A stretch of 64,000 nucleotides of DNA. Source: an uncultured Ignisphaera sp. (GTDB lineage Archaea; Thermoproteota; Thermoprotei_A; Sulfolobales; Ignisphaeraceae). Position 1 is the stretch's first letter; every line of letters starts with the position of its first letter. Where the stretch lies: assembly GCA_938074605.1 (NCBI GenBank), contig CALJEI010000001.1:1-64000 (forward strand), given 5' to 3'. The notes under the pieces were generated by a model. That model made no database searches. It was not told the DNA's origin and saw nothing but the letters and a program-made list of their open reading frames with translations. Made by a program: the position numbers and the translations under genes. Positions 1-9,501 of the stretch are shown piece after piece.

Positions 1-1
1 T

Positions 2-1132
2 TTTATTAATAGAGGCTGTATATATATTGAGAATGGATATATCTCTAAAATTGATGTAGAGCCATGCACTATTGTAGATGTAGAGGCTATTAATTTAGAT
101 GGCTATATAGCTGGCCCTGGGTTTATAGATACCCATATACACGGTCTTTTAGGATTTGATGTTATGGATGCTAAACCAAGCTCTTTTCTATCTATGTCTA
201 GAGTTCTACCAAAATATGGTGTAACAGGATTTATACCAACAACCATAACTGCTCCACACAACACTATTATTGAGGTTTGTAAAGCATTTGTAGAAGCCTA
301 TAGCCGATGGTCATCTTCAGTAGGAGCTAGACTGCTAGGACTTCATCTAGAAGGTCCTTATATAAATAGTAGTCGTGCTGGTGCACAAAATAAGCAGTTT
401 ATAAGAAAGCCAAATATAGATGAATTCAATGAATATTATAGTGCATGTAAGAGTCTTATAAGAGAGGTTACAGTTGCTCCAGAAATTGAAGGAGCCATTA
501 AGTTTATTGAAGCTCTTTCAAAAATGGGTATAGTTATTCAAATAGGTCATACAGATGCCACATACAGTGAGACCATCAGAGGTATTTTAGCTGGTGCTTC
601 AAAAGCTACCCATCTATACAATGGTATGAGGGGAATTCATCATAGAGAGCCAGGGGCTGCCATAGCTCTTCTATCAACTCCAAACATATATATAGAGCTA
701 ATAGCTGATTTAATCCATGTATCTAAAGAAATGTTAAAGTTTACAATAGATTATAGCAAAGTTGATAGAGTTGTACTTATAACAGATGCAATATCAGCTA
801 CTGGTATGCCGGATGGCATCTACGAACTTGGTGGTTTAAAGATTAAGGTTGAAGATGGTATACCAAAGCTTATAGACAGTGGTACTCTAGCTGGAAGCAC
901 CCTTACAATTGATAGAGCATTTAGAAACATCGTCTCTCTTGGATATAGCATAGGAGATGCATTTGCTATGGCGGCAACAAATCCTGCTAAATCCATAAAT
1001 GCTATAGAGAAAGAGAAAATAGGTTTAATTAAACCTGGATATAAGGCTGATCTAGTTATTCTAAATAGAAATCTAGAGGTGGTTATGTCAATAATTGATG
1101 GAAATATAGTATTCAGTAAAATCGATGTCTAA
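2..1132 (+). CDS. nagA: N-acetylglucosamine-6-phosphate deacetylase (5'-truncated by window edge)
   Basis: Amidohydrolase-fold enzyme that removes acetate from GlcNAc-6-phosphate, giving glucosamine-6-phosphate in the cytoplasm. The frame is open from base 2 with no start codon before the edge, so the N-terminus lies outside; the Met at 164 is internal because the metal-binding HxH (FIDTHIHG, 134-142) lies upstream of it. Other family signatures follow in order: LEGPYIN with the metal-binding Glu, IGHTDAT, THLYNGM, and TDAISATG with the catalytic Asp. The closing PGYKADLVIL is typical of the amidohydrolase beta-sandwich. About 376 codons are visible, close to a complete protein (about 380-390). 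The next gene, larC, is convergent. Confidence 0.93.
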   Translation, partial: FINRGCIYIENGYISKIDVEPCTIVDVEAINLDGYIAGPGFIDTHIHGLLGFDVMDAKPSSFLSMSRVLPKYGVTGFIPTTITAPHNTIIEVCKAFVEAYSRWSSSVGARLLGLHLEGPYINSSRAGAQNKQFIRKPNIDEFNEYYSACKSLIREVTVAPEIEGAIKFIEALSKMGIVIQIGHTDATYSETIRGILAGASKATHLYNGMRGIHHREPGAAIALLSTPNIYIELIADLIHVSKEMLKFTIDYSKVDRVVLITDAISATGMPDGIYELGGLKIKVEDGIPKLIDSGTLAGSTLTIDRAFRNIVSLGYSIGDAFAMAATNPAKSINAIEKEKIGLIKPGYKADLVILNRNLEVVMSIIDGNIVFSKIDV

Positions 1133-1217
1133 TAACATCATGTATTTCTATAAATTACTATCTTTATCATAATATTATACATGCTATATTGGATTCACAC
1201 TATCCTCTTAATATAGA

Positions 1218-2480
1218 TTAGGCTGTAATGCTATAGTTTTTATTTAATGCTCTGTATACCATGTCTAAAATTTTTCTTAGTGGTATTTTGAATTGATGTG
1301 CTAACCTCTTTATACTTTCATACTCAGGTTTTATATTTACTATATTGCCTTTATTATCTCTACTGATTTTTAGTAAAACTGTTTCTCTATAGCCATTGAT
1401 TTCTAGCTCCATTGGAACTAGCTCTCTATTTGGAACCACAATTCTATTGTATGTAAGATATCGAACTCCAAGAGTTCCTGTTTCTTCTATTAATATTTTT
1501 GCTAAATCCTTATAATTTTTTGTATCAGCTATAACCCTTATTGTATACCCTGGTCTATTCTTCTTCATATATATTGGAATTATTGAAACATCTCTTGCAC
1601 CAAAGTTTAGAAGTTTTTCAAAGGTATAGCCTATAACCTCTCCCGTAACATCATCAATATCAGTTTCAAGAACTACTACTTCCTCTAATCTATAGTCAAG
1701 AGCCTCATTAGCTTTTCTCCCAATGGCTATCCTTAGTATATTTGGTATTGCGCCAAAATCTTTCTCTCCAGCACCATATCCTACTGCCTCTACTTCAAAA
1801 AGTGGATATCGATAATTAAATTTTTTAATAAAGTTTATGAGTAGAGCTGCTCCAGTTGGTGTTGTAAGTTCCCCCTCTACAAATCCACCAACAATTATAG
1901 CTCTTCCCCTTTTAAGAATCTCCATAGTTGCTGGTGCTGGCACAGGATATACTCCATGGGAAAATCTTATATACCCTCCTCCAATGGCTACAGGCATTGA
2001 AATAGCATATACATTATATAGATTGAGACTTTGTAAGGCTAGTGCTACTCCAACAATATCTATAATAGTATCTACTGAGCCTATCTCATGAAGTTCAACC
2101 TCATCTATACTCTTGCCATGAATATACGATTCAACCTCTATAAGCGTCTTCATGGTATTGATGGAGAATTCCATAGCATTTCTATCAAGCTCTACCTTCT
2201 CTGCTACACACTCTATAGCTTTAATTAATTCAGAACCTCGTCTATGGATATGCTCTTCTCTAAGTCTTACCTCAAGCTTTTCAGCCTTCACCCCACCCCT
2301 TATAACATCAGTAAACAAAATCTCTACATCAGATACACCATCAATACACTTTGGTATAGCATCTTCAAGACTTTTAACAGCCTTTTGATCAGCCCCCAGA
2401 GAGATTAATGCTGAGAGAAACATATCTCCTGAAATACCAGCTACACTAGGGTCTACAACAACAATTCTATCCATAGGCAT
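1218..2480 (-). CDS. larC: LarC, nickel-insertion protein of the nickel-pincer nucleotide cofactor
   Basis: LarC puts nickel into pyridinium-3,5-bisthiocarboxylic acid mononucleotide, the cofactor of lactate racemase LarA and related enzymes. The N-terminal SVAGISGDMFLSALISLGA matches the LarC signature, followed by the ELHEIGSVDTIIDIVG segment with its His/Glu residues and ETDIDDVTGEVIG in the middle. At 420 residues it is one uninterrupted frame; some bacteria split larC by a programmed frameshift, but this one is not split. Two ATGs compete: the second (2474) sits 8 bases after GGTG and may be the true start. larB lies about 1.5 kb upstream on the same strand, separated by a decayed reductase. 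larA and larE are not in the window. Confidence 0.92.
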   Translation of the reverse strand: MPMDRIVVVDPSVAGISGDMFLSALISLGADQKAVKSLEDAIPKCIDGVSDVEILFTDVIRGGVKAEKLEVRLREEHIHRRGSELIKAIECVAEKVELDRNAMEFSINTMKTLIEVESYIHGKSIDEVELHEIGSVDTIIDIVGVALALQSLNLYNVYAISMPVAIGGGYIRFSHGVYPVPAPATMEILKRGRAIIVGGFVEGELTTPTGAALLINFIKKFNYRYPLFEVEAVGYGAGEKDFGAIPNILRIAIGRKANEALDYRLEEVVVLETDIDDVTGEVIGYTFEKLLNFGARDVSIIPIYMKKNRPGYTIRVIADTKNYKDLAKILIEETGTLGVRYLTYNRIVVPNRELVPMELEINGYRETVLLKISRDNKGNIVNIKPEYESIKRLAHQFKIPLRKILDMVYRALNKNYSITA

Positions 2481-2898
2481 TACACCATCTACATAGTATT
2501 GCTTGCTATAACCAGTAAAAAGCTATCTTATAGGTATAGATGCCTATCATAAACATACATCACATCAACATAGCTTTAATAAATATAGCCCATCTAAGCA
2601 TAAACATCTGAAATTATGTATAGGGGTACAAAAACATCGAAACCCTACACCATCAACTTTTCCTTCACCAGCCACCCATTTACCATAAGGCTTCTAATCT
2701 GGTTGTAGTTTAATTAAGAACACTCTCCACATAATACTGATTGATATGAATATTGAAATAAACGTACAAGATTTTTAATTTCAGCACTATATGCCTTATT
2801 AAAACTATTGCAATAGGTGTAAGATTAGTAATATAAAAATTAATAACTTCTAGATGGAGAAATGCTGCTATCCACAACACTATTACCTATAGATAGGC
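2481..2898. other. Intergenic region with a possible decayed fragment
   Basis: No intact gene. On the minus strand, about 2700 to 2606, a short coding-like stretch reads ..RSLMVNGWLVKEK.. then a stop and GFDVFVPLYIISDVYA. I could not assign it to a family. The right end presumably carries the former promoter of the broken reductase at 2899. Confidence 0.35.
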
Positions 2899-3909
2899 AT
2901 GGAGTATGTACGTCTTGGGTTTTCAGGTCTTAAAGTTTCGAGAATATGCTTAGGTGTAATGTCTTTTGGTGATCCTAGGTTACAGCCTTATGGTAGTAGA
3001 TAGGTAGTTGGCAAGGAGGAGGCTTTTAAAGTTTTGAATAGCGCCTGGGATTTAGGAATAAACTTCTTTTATACTGCTAATGTATATTCATTTGGTAAAT
3101 CTGAAGAGATTTTAGGAGAATTTTTACAGGGTAGAAGAGATGATGTTGCTGTGACAACAAAAGTTTATTTTCCAATAAGTAATAAGCCTAATGATAGAAG
3201 TCTATCTAGAAAACATACAATGAAGCAAGTAAACAATTCTTTGCATAGGCTTAAGACTGACTATGTTGATCTCTACCAGATTCATAGATGGGATGACGAT
3301 ACATCTATTGAGAAAACCCTTTCAACACTTACTAATTTAGTACGCCAAGGTAGGATAAGATATATGAAGCTTCAGGTATGTGGACTTGACAGTTTGTTAA
3401 AGCCTTCTTTATAGCTGAGGCTAAAGGGCTATGAAAAATTTGTAAGCATACAAACACCTTATAATTTACTGTATAGAGAAGAAGAAAGAAAAATGATACC
3501 CTTTTGTAAGGTACACAACATTGCATATTTAGCGTTATAGCCCTACGGCTGTAGGAGTTTTCTTAGGTAGATACTATAAGTATGGTAGACTTGTGGTAGG
3601 ATCTGATGCTCCTGAGCGTCTATTACCTGAGAGAGGCTTCTATGTCTACAAAATTTATATAGAGGCTCCAGAGAATGCTGAAATAGTTAAAAGAGTTATA
3701 GAAGTAGCAAAAAATAAGGATGCAACACCACTCAGATTGCTATAGCCTGGCTACTTCATAAAGGTGTAACAGCCCCCATAATAGGTATAAGTAAGGTAGA
3801 ACATCTTGAAGAAACTGTTGAAGCATTAAAAATAAAGCTTACTGATTATGAGATAAAGTATTTAGAGGAGCCCTGTAGACCTAAGCCGGTTCTCCATATA
3901 ACTAAATGA
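2899..3909 (+). pseudogene. Decayed aldo/keto reductase
   Basis: Conceptual translation across frames rebuilds a complete aldo/keto reductase. It starts MEYVRLGFSGLKVSRICLG at 2899, has the NAD(P)H-reductase pattern FYTANVYSFGKSEEILG and LKTDYVDLYQIHRWD, and ends TAPIIGISKVEHLEETVEAL. Lesions seen directly: an in-frame TAG at 3001-3003, a frame change near 3364, TGA at 3387-3389 where Trp is expected, another frame change near 3425, disruption around 3530-3560, and a one-base deletion near 3735 that breaks DATP-TQIAIAWLLHKG. With this many lesions it cannot make a full enzyme. An intact relative is at 36463-37488. It lies opposite in strand between larC and larB, which suggests it arrived by rearrangement. 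Confidence 0.9.
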
Positions 3910-3966
3910 TAGAATAGATTAGAATGGCTATTTGCAATACTCTAATAATTTTAACACTTTACATTT

Positions 3967-4764
3967 TCACATTTTTGTTGTATTTCCTCTACATAAAGAA
4001 ATTCTCCTACCAATTAAACTAGCTACAATAGCTGCATTTACTCCGTTATCTATATTTACAACTACTAAACCTAGTGGACATGCTTGTAACATTGAGTATA
4101 GTGCTGATACACCACCTCCACCAACACCATAGCCTACGGATGTTGGTACCCCAATAACCGGTATATCCAGTAGTGATGCTATTATTGAGGGTAGAGCACC
4201 CTCCATACCAGCTATAGCTATTACTACATCAACATCCTCTTCCTTAAGCCTCTTAACAGCCTCCAATACTCTATGGAGTCCTGCAATCCCAACATCATAT
4301 ACTGTTACCACTTTACAGCCCATTTCTAGAACAATAGTTTTTGCTTCTTCTGCCACCCTAACATCAGCTGTACCCCCTGTAACAATACCTACCCTACAGT
4401 TATACTCTAAAGCCTCTATATTCTTTAGCTTTACAGTAGCTATTCTACCAACCTCATTCACATTAACTATCACACTATCTATCGCCAAGTTCTTTAGAAA
4501 TATAATCTGGTCATCTCTAAGCCTAGATATTATAACTCTTCCAGTAACAGGTACAACTCTCCTAATAATATCCTCTAAAGTCTTTATATCTTTACCCTCA
4601 CCAAATACAATTTCAGGAATATCCCTTCTAATAAACCTTCCAAGATCATATCTAACAATATCATCTATATTCTCTATGGCGAAAAGTCTAATCCTTTTTA
4701 TAGCTTCTTCAACACTTATTCTCCCCTTTGCTATAGATTCAAGTATAGCCCTAATATCATCCAA
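3967..4764 (-). CDS. larB: LarB, pyridinium-3,5-biscarboxylic acid mononucleotide synthase
   Basis: LarB carboxylates and hydrolyses nicotinic acid adenine dinucleotide, the first step of nickel-pincer cofactor synthesis. The 265-residue protein has the usual small helical N-terminal part (RISVEEAIKRIRL, FGEGK) and a C-terminal AIR-carboxylase (PurE)-like domain with VGIVTGGTADVRVAEEA, DVGIAGLHRVLEA, VVIAIAGMEGALPSIIASL and VPTSVGYG. The start is TTG at 4764, eight bases after GGTG. It follows the VOC gene by 15 bases, so the two are very likely cotranscribed. Together with larC it implies that the cell makes the cofactor, but the enzyme using it is not in the window. Confidence 0.93.
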   Translation of the reverse strand: MDDIRAILESIAKGRISVEEAIKRIRLFAIENIDDIVRYDLGRFIRRDIPEIVFGEGKDIKTLEDIIRRVVPVTGRVIISRLRDDQIIFLKNLAIDSVIVNVNEVGRIATVKLKNIEALEYNCRVGIVTGGTADVRVAEEAKTIVLEMGCKVVTVYDVGIAGLHRVLEAVKRLKEEDVDVVIAIAGMEGALPSIIASLLDIPVIGVPTSVGYGVGGGGVSALYSMLQACPLGLVVVNIDNGVNAAIVASLIGRRISLCRGNTTKM

Positions 4765-4779
4765 ATATTTACACCTGTA

Positions 4780-5229
4780 CTATTCATAGTGTTCAAGAAT
4801 CTCAACAATAGCACCAAGACTCTCTTTTGCATCTATGTATATATATCTTCCTCCTCTAAACAAACCGCTTTGCTGAATACGACCTCCAGCCTCTATAAAT
4901 CTATTAATACACTCAGACTTACCACTAATGTCAAAGGCTATATGGTGTATTCCCTGCCCATATTTCTCTAGAAACTCCTTCCATGTACTAGGCCCATCTA
5001 TAGGTTCTATAAGCTCAACCACAATATTGTTTAAATTGAAAAATGCTAGTCTTGCCCTCCCCTCAGACGGAGACCCCATAAACATCATCTTAGTTTCCTC
5101 CCACCTACCTGTTTCAGTCACCCTAGATGGCTTTACCCCAAGTACTTTAGACCAAACAGCAATAGCTTTGTCCAAGTTTTTTACAACTATAGCAATTTGA
5201 ACAACATTTTTAAGTACCTCCTCACACAT
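4780..5229 (-). CDS. VOC-superfamily metalloenzyme (glyoxalase / methylmalonyl-CoA epimerase-like)
   Basis: A 149-residue vicinal-oxygen-chelate protein. Two beta-alpha-beta-beta-beta modules are visible: VVQIAIVVKNLDKAIAVWSK, then GQGIHHIAFDI and a terminal LGAIVEILEH whose Glu is a usual metal ligand. The pattern of one ligand in the second-module His-His and one in the closing Glu fits methylmalonyl-CoA epimerases and relatives, but the first-module ligand is not clearly His (VQIAIVV), so substrate assignment is unsafe. GGTG lies nine bases before the ATG. It is the first gene of a pair with larB, 15 bases apart. It may act on a metabolite of the nickel-pincer-dependent pathway; that is inference from position only. 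Confidence 0.8.
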   Translation of the reverse strand: MCEEVLKNVVQIAIVVKNLDKAIAVWSKVLGVKPSRVTETGRWEETKMMFMGSPSEGRARLAFFNLNNIVVELIEPIDGPSTWKEFLEKYGQGIHHIAFDISGKSECINRFIEAGGRIQQSGLFRGGRYIYIDAKESLGAIVEILEHYE

Positions 5230-5328
5230 ATTAATATTGCACCATAAAATCCTTTTTATTCTAGCTATAAAACATGCAAAAATTTTAAGATTTGCGGATA
5301 TGACTATGCAGCAACACTGCTATTTGGG

Positions 5329-6561
5329 GTGGCTTATACTGTGGTAAGCATATCTCTAAAGACAATTATAGTAGTACTACTCACAGATTCAATTATGTGG
5401 GGGATATGGTTTGGTGGACTATGGTTATATAGACCAGTGTTTGCAGCAAGACTGACTGATAGCTACACCCATATTGCAGTTTCTACAGCCATGCCATTGA
5501 TTGCTGCCTCAATTACATTTATAGTATCCAGCTTTCGTGAAGATTTTATAAGGAGGCATAGAGTTGTTCTATTCAAAACATCCATTATACTTTCAAGAGT
5601 AACATATCTAGTAACATCCTATATTATTCTTACTGATGTGTTTTACGGTCTAAAACTTCTTTATACAGTTTCAGCAGGTTTTACTACTGCAAATGCAATT
5701 TCATCACTAGCTGGAATAGCGTGGGCTGACTACATAGCTGACAACATTCCACCAAATTTTAAATCTAGATATATTGCACTAGATAGTATTTTCGGTACAA
5801 TAGGTGCTCTAATTGGTACATTTATTGCCGGTATAATGCTTTATGAAGCACATAGTATTTTAAGCTATGGTAAACTCTTCATAGTTATCTCAATAATACT
5901 TCTAGCCAACACACCACTTCTCACAATATTTGTAAAGGAATTTGGTGTATTCTCTACAGATGTAAGACACACATATTCACAGAGGAGTATTCATAGGGAA
6001 TCTTCAAGATATTTCTATCTATATCTAGCTGTAATAATAATATATCTTTCAATAAACCTTCCATCATCTATTATACCACCCTATATAATACATAGATTTA
6101 GAGGTGATGAATTCTGGATGGTATTAATCAATGGCGTTAGCCAGATGGCAAGTCTAGTAGCCCCTATGATGTGGAGTATTGCTATAGAGTTGATTGGCTC
6201 ACTTAATGCTACTAAAATTGCCGTAAGTCTAGCTATTGTAGCAAACATTGTGTTTCCATATATGCCTACACTACATCTCCAGATTGTAAGAGCTTTTCTA
6301 GCAGGAGCTAGTGGTATTGGGATATGGGTAACCTTATTCAGCTATCTTGTAAAAGATATTGACTCTGTTCACAGAATTAGCCATATAGCTAGAGTATTTA
6401 CTATACAGAGTCTAGTACCAGCAATTGCTATGAATCTAGGTGGTGCTCTAGCCGATATACTTGCTATTCCTGAGCTTGTATTTCTACTATCTGCAGCAGG
6501 CTTTATAGCATTAGCTTTACTGAAAACACTAAGCCTTAAAAATAATGTTGATTTAATGTAG
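5329..6561 (+). CDS. Major facilitator superfamily transporter
   Basis: About 410 residues of alternating hydrophobic segments, consistent with 12 membrane helices. Charged loops such as SSFREDFIRRHRVVLF between helices 2 and 3 resemble the MFS loop-2/3 motif region. Substrate unknown. The GTG at 5329 is the first standard start codon in the frame, although the frame stays open upstream with coding-like sequence (..CGYDYAATLLFG), so a non-standard or missed earlier start is possible. It is divergent from the VOC-larB pair, with about 100 bases between, which must hold both promoters. Confidence 0.8.
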   Translation: MAYTVVSISLKTIIVVLLTDSIMWGIWFGGLWLYRPVFAARLTDSYTHIAVSTAMPLIAASITFIVSSFREDFIRRHRVVLFKTSIILSRVTYLVTSYIILTDVFYGLKLLYTVSAGFTTANAISSLAGIAWADYIADNIPPNFKSRYIALDSIFGTIGALIGTFIAGIMLYEAHSILSYGKLFIVISIILLANTPLLTIFVKEFGVFSTDVRHTYSQRSIHRESSRYFYLYLAVIIIYLSINLPSSIIPPYIIHRFRGDEFWMVLINGVSQMASLVAPMMWSIAIELIGSLNATKIAVSLAIVANIVFPYMPTLHLQIVRAFLAGASGIGIWVTLFSYLVKDIDSVHRISHIARVFTIQSLVPAIAMNLGGALADILAIPELVFLLSAAGFIALALLKTLSLKNNVDLM

Positions 6562-6583
6562 CAATATAGTAAAATGTTATTCC

Positions 6584-6868
6584 CTATGCAATAGTTTTTG
6601 CCAGATCTGCTACCACACCCTCTGCCTCTTCCGCACTCTTAGCCTCTACTACATGTGTATGATCTGGCAAGAGTATTACTGTATAATTCTTAAACTTGAC
6701 TATATATGCCGGTCCTTTATCCATACACTCTGCTACCTCTGTTCCTAGCTGTGGGCTCTTGAATACCCTAAGAAGTTTTGCACATGATGAGTATCTAAGC
6801 GCCTTTATACCCTTTACCAGAAAGGCGGTCTCATCCTTAACAGTTATAGCTCTATCTACCCTCACCAT
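6584..6868 (-). CDS. Small conserved-looking hypothetical protein, 94 aa
   Basis: Not recognised. The product is soluble, with one Cys pair (SSCAKLL and AECMDKG), alternating strands around AYIVKFKNYTVILLPDHTHVVEA, and a helical tail AEEAEGVVADLAKTIA, suggesting a small alpha/beta fold. GGTG lies about ten bases before the ATG. It sits head-to-tail after the aminotransferase start region on the opposite side from the MFS gene, and its stop is only 22 bases from the MFS stop. Codon use is like its neighbours, so it is probably a real gene. Confidence 0.6.
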   Translation of the reverse strand: MVRVDRAITVKDETAFLVKGIKALRYSSCAKLLRVFKSPQLGTEVAECMDKGPAYIVKFKNYTVILLPDHTHVVEAKSAEEAEGVVADLAKTIA

Positions 6869-6961
6869 ATAGATTACACCACCTACTACTCTTCCTACCG
6901 AAGATTATAAGTTTTACTGGGATATCCCAAACTCTACGAGTAAGACCTAACAGTCTTCATA

Positions 6962-8326
6962 TTATTGAGGAGCCTTTAGAATCTCATCTAGAAATCTTGC
7001 AAATAACTCAATCAGCTTTTTTGCCTGCACCCTTGAATGTATCATCGATGGCATTAGGTGAGGCATTTTTTCAGAGAGATATAGTATTCTGTTGATTCTC
7101 ATAAATAGATGGAGTGCTTCATAGACCTTGCTACTATATCGTAAATAATATGCATCCTCTATACTCCTAGGCTTTGATTTTGTGAAATGAATACCTATCA
7201 TACTTCCAACATTTGTGATCCAGCAGGGTCTGCCATACTCCCCACACAGTCTATCCATTTCTTTAGCTACACTACTCCACATCTCATTAAAAACACCATA
7301 TTTTTCTCTATTCCTACTAAGGTAATCAACTAGTGTAAAGCCTGCTACAATAGTTATCGGATTTCCCGTAAACGTACCACCATGGAAGCTTCTAGTTCTA
7401 GACTCTGGATATCTTGTATGATTAAGTAGAGCCATTATCTCCTCTTTCCCACCAAATGCTCCTGCTCCCGGCATCCCTCCACCAATTATCTTACCCATAG
7501 TGATTATATCTGCCCTTACATTAAAATACTCTTGTGCTCCCCCTAATGAAAGTCTAAATCCTGTGATCACCTCATCAAATATTAATAGAGAACCATACCT
7601 ATCTGCAAGTTCCCTAACACCCTTTAGATAACCCTCTAAAGGCTCTATACACCCACCTGCTCCAGGTACAGGCTCTATTATAATAGCAGCTACATCGTAC
7701 GTCTTTAAAGCTCTCTCCATATCATTCAAATCATTATAGGAGACAGATACCGTATATCTAATTAGATCCTCTGGTAAGCCAGCTGATTCAGGTCCTGAAA
7801 ATGGTGGTGAAACTGCTGTATGGAGCTGATCTAGACCTCCATGCCAACCCCCTCTAATCTTAATAACATATCTCTTTTTTGTATATGCTCTAGCAAGTCT
7901 TATTGCATACATATTAGCCTCAGTTCCACTATTAGTAAATCTAACCATATCACAATTTGGTACTAGTTTTGTTAAAAGCTCAGCATATTCTACTGCATAA
8001 ATATTCTCAAACCCAAAATGGGTCCCATGCTTTGCAACCTCGTATATTCTATCAATAATAAAGTCAGGTGAATGACCTAGAATGTGAGCTCCGTGACCCA
8101 TCCAATAATCGTCATATCTATTTCCATCAACATCCCAAACAAAGGTATCTTTAGCTCTAACTATATAGAGAGGATAGGGATTGAAGAATCTTATATGATA
8201 TACTACGCCTCCAGGTAGAAACCTACTAGCCCTCTTTAAAACTTCTCTACTCTTACTAGCCATCTCATCATATACTTTAAGATATCTAGATATAAGTCTT
8301 TCAATATGCTGCTCAGATAATTCCAT
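6962..8326 (-). CDS. Class III PLP aminotransferase, glutamate-1-semialdehyde aminomutase-like
   Basis: A PLP enzyme of the aminotransferase III / HemL group. Visible hallmarks: FTNSGTEANMYAIRLARAYT (phosphate-binding and substrate loop), IRGGWHGG, LIFDEVITGFR with the PLP-pyridine Asp, TMGKIIGGGMP with the Schiff-base Lys, and SFHGGTFTGNPI. At 454 residues it is slightly longer than HemL (about 430), with an extra N-terminal segment. No other tetrapyrrole gene is near, so true HemL function is unproven; a related amino-group transfer is equally possible. ATG at 8326; no strong ribosome site is seen. Confidence 0.85.
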   Translation of the reverse strand: MELSEQHIERLISRYLKVYDEMASKSREVLKRASRFLPGGVVYHIRFFNPYPLYIVRAKDTFVWDVDGNRYDDYWMGHGAHILGHSPDFIIDRIYEVAKHGTHFGFENIYAVEYAELLTKLVPNCDMVRFTNSGTEANMYAIRLARAYTKKRYVIKIRGGWHGGLDQLHTAVSPPFSGPESAGLPEDLIRYTVSVSYNDLNDMERALKTYDVAAIIIEPVPGAGGCIEPLEGYLKGVRELADRYGSLLIFDEVITGFRLSLGGAQEYFNVRADIITMGKIIGGGMPGAGAFGGKEEIMALLNHTRYPESRTRSFHGGTFTGNPITIVAGFTLVDYLSRNREKYGVFNEMWSSVAKEMDRLCGEYGRPCWITNVGSMIGIHFTKSKPRSIEDAYYLRYSSKVYEALHLFMRINRILYLSEKMPHLMPSMIHSRVQAKKLIELFARFLDEILKAPQ

Positions 8327-8780
8327 AGTCTACAACCCAGAGTGTAATTATCTAAGTTAATTCTTAAAGAAAATATATAGACTACAACTAAAAGCTTTTT
8401 CCCTAGATGGAAAAAGGTCAAGAGTGATATCCAGTAGTTTACGGTTTGAATAACACTTTACATAACATCCATCATCTATGCAATACACCATGGCCTAAAA
8501 TATAGCAATTGATGATCCTGTAATAAAATAGTTTATACTCTTAAAGTCTCTAGATCTAGCCATCCTGCAATTCAATTATTGAAAGCTTTTAAACACTTGG
8601 TATAGTATCGACTCTAATGAAATAGTACACAATTAATTGGGGTAGAAGCCATTATAGTATAACTAGCTATGTAGGTAAGAGTGTTAGATAGTATAATGCT
8701 GGTGATAGTCCTATACACTACGGTATTAACATCTATATTTGATAAATCCTTACTCCTTACTATACATCCACTAGATGTAA
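8327..8780. other. Intergenic region, no gene recognised
   Basis: About 450 bases without a convincing gene on either strand. Only short frames occur. A minus-strand frame overlapping the aminotransferase start is out of frame with it and looks accidental. The left end must carry the aminotransferase promoter. Confidence 0.5.
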
Positions 8781-9443
8781 TTAAAAAGCCTTTATAGCAT
8801 TCTGTCTAGCTATACTAACCAGTAACTTTTTTAGTTGTGTTATAAAATCCTTTTTATTCCAATTGAGATAGAGCTCTATACCATCAATCACAATTGGTAT
8901 TAACCTTATTTTGCTTCTCCATGTATTGCTGAGCTGTTTTGAAAATATATCAACTATCTGCTCCCCATTAATTAATGGTTTTACCCCCTTAATTCTATAG
9001 ATAGCATAGATGGCGGTATAGATTATTATGGTTCTAGCTGCAGCTTCACTGAGTCTATAGTTCACTCTATACTTTATAGAACCCCCTGGTGGCTCATCTA
9101 AGCATATAGCTGGTATTTTTTTAAGTGTTATAGCTATACTACTGCTATATCTATCAATTTTAATTATATCGCTGATTCTTGGTAGAACCTTACACGCTTT
9201 AACCACCACAATATTAACACCACTAAGAGCCCTTTCAATACTTTCCAACTCCCTTTCACAATATTCCTCAATACTCCGAAACAATTCCTTCATAAGTTCA
9301 TCATAATTAATATTAATTGAAAATACATCCCTCATAAATGGTATGATATCTGTATTGATAAGCCGACTTGCTATATTATCTGTATATGCAGCAACCCTTA
9401 GGGGGCAACAACCAGTAAAAGGACAATATATAAGTCTAGGCAT
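8781..9443 (-). CDS. Hypothetical protein with N-terminal Cys motif, 220 aa
   Basis: Not recognised. The N-terminus MPRLIYCPFTGCCP places Cys at residues 7, 12 and 13. Further Cys lie in EEYCERE, VVKACKVLP and AICLDEPPGG, a pattern that could bind a metal or an Fe-S cluster. The middle has a Rossmann-like strand (VNIVVVKACKVLP), and the C-terminal half is helical and basic. No signal peptide or membrane helix. It stands alone between two long intergenic stretches, downstream of the symporter module on the same strand. A real gene is likely from its length and steady codon use; function is unknown. Confidence 0.6.
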   Translation of the reverse strand: MPRLIYCPFTGCCPLRVAAYTDNIASRLINTDIIPFMRDVFSININYDELMKELFRSIEEYCERELESIERALSGVNIVVVKACKVLPRISDIIKIDRYSSSIAITLKKIPAICLDEPPGGSIKYRVNYRLSEAAARTIIIYTAIYAIYRIKGVKPLINGEQIVDIFSKQLSNTWRSKIRLIPIVIDGIELYLNWNKKDFITQLKKLLVSIARQNAIKAF

Positions 9444-9501
9444 TATAGCACCAGCACCAGTAACTATTTAACCACTGTGTCCAGGAGGCTGATATATTTT
9501 T

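Noticed and set aside
1218-2480. Programmed frameshift in larC as described for some bacteria
   Set aside because: The whole protein is read in one frame, so no frameshift is needed.
4789-5200. Plus-strand frames opposite the VOC gene
   Set aside because: They are shadows of the VOC gene, with no start signals or homology.
6962-8326. Haem synthesis cluster because of the HemL-like enzyme
   Set aside because: No other tetrapyrrole gene lies near, and the family includes enzymes with other substrates.
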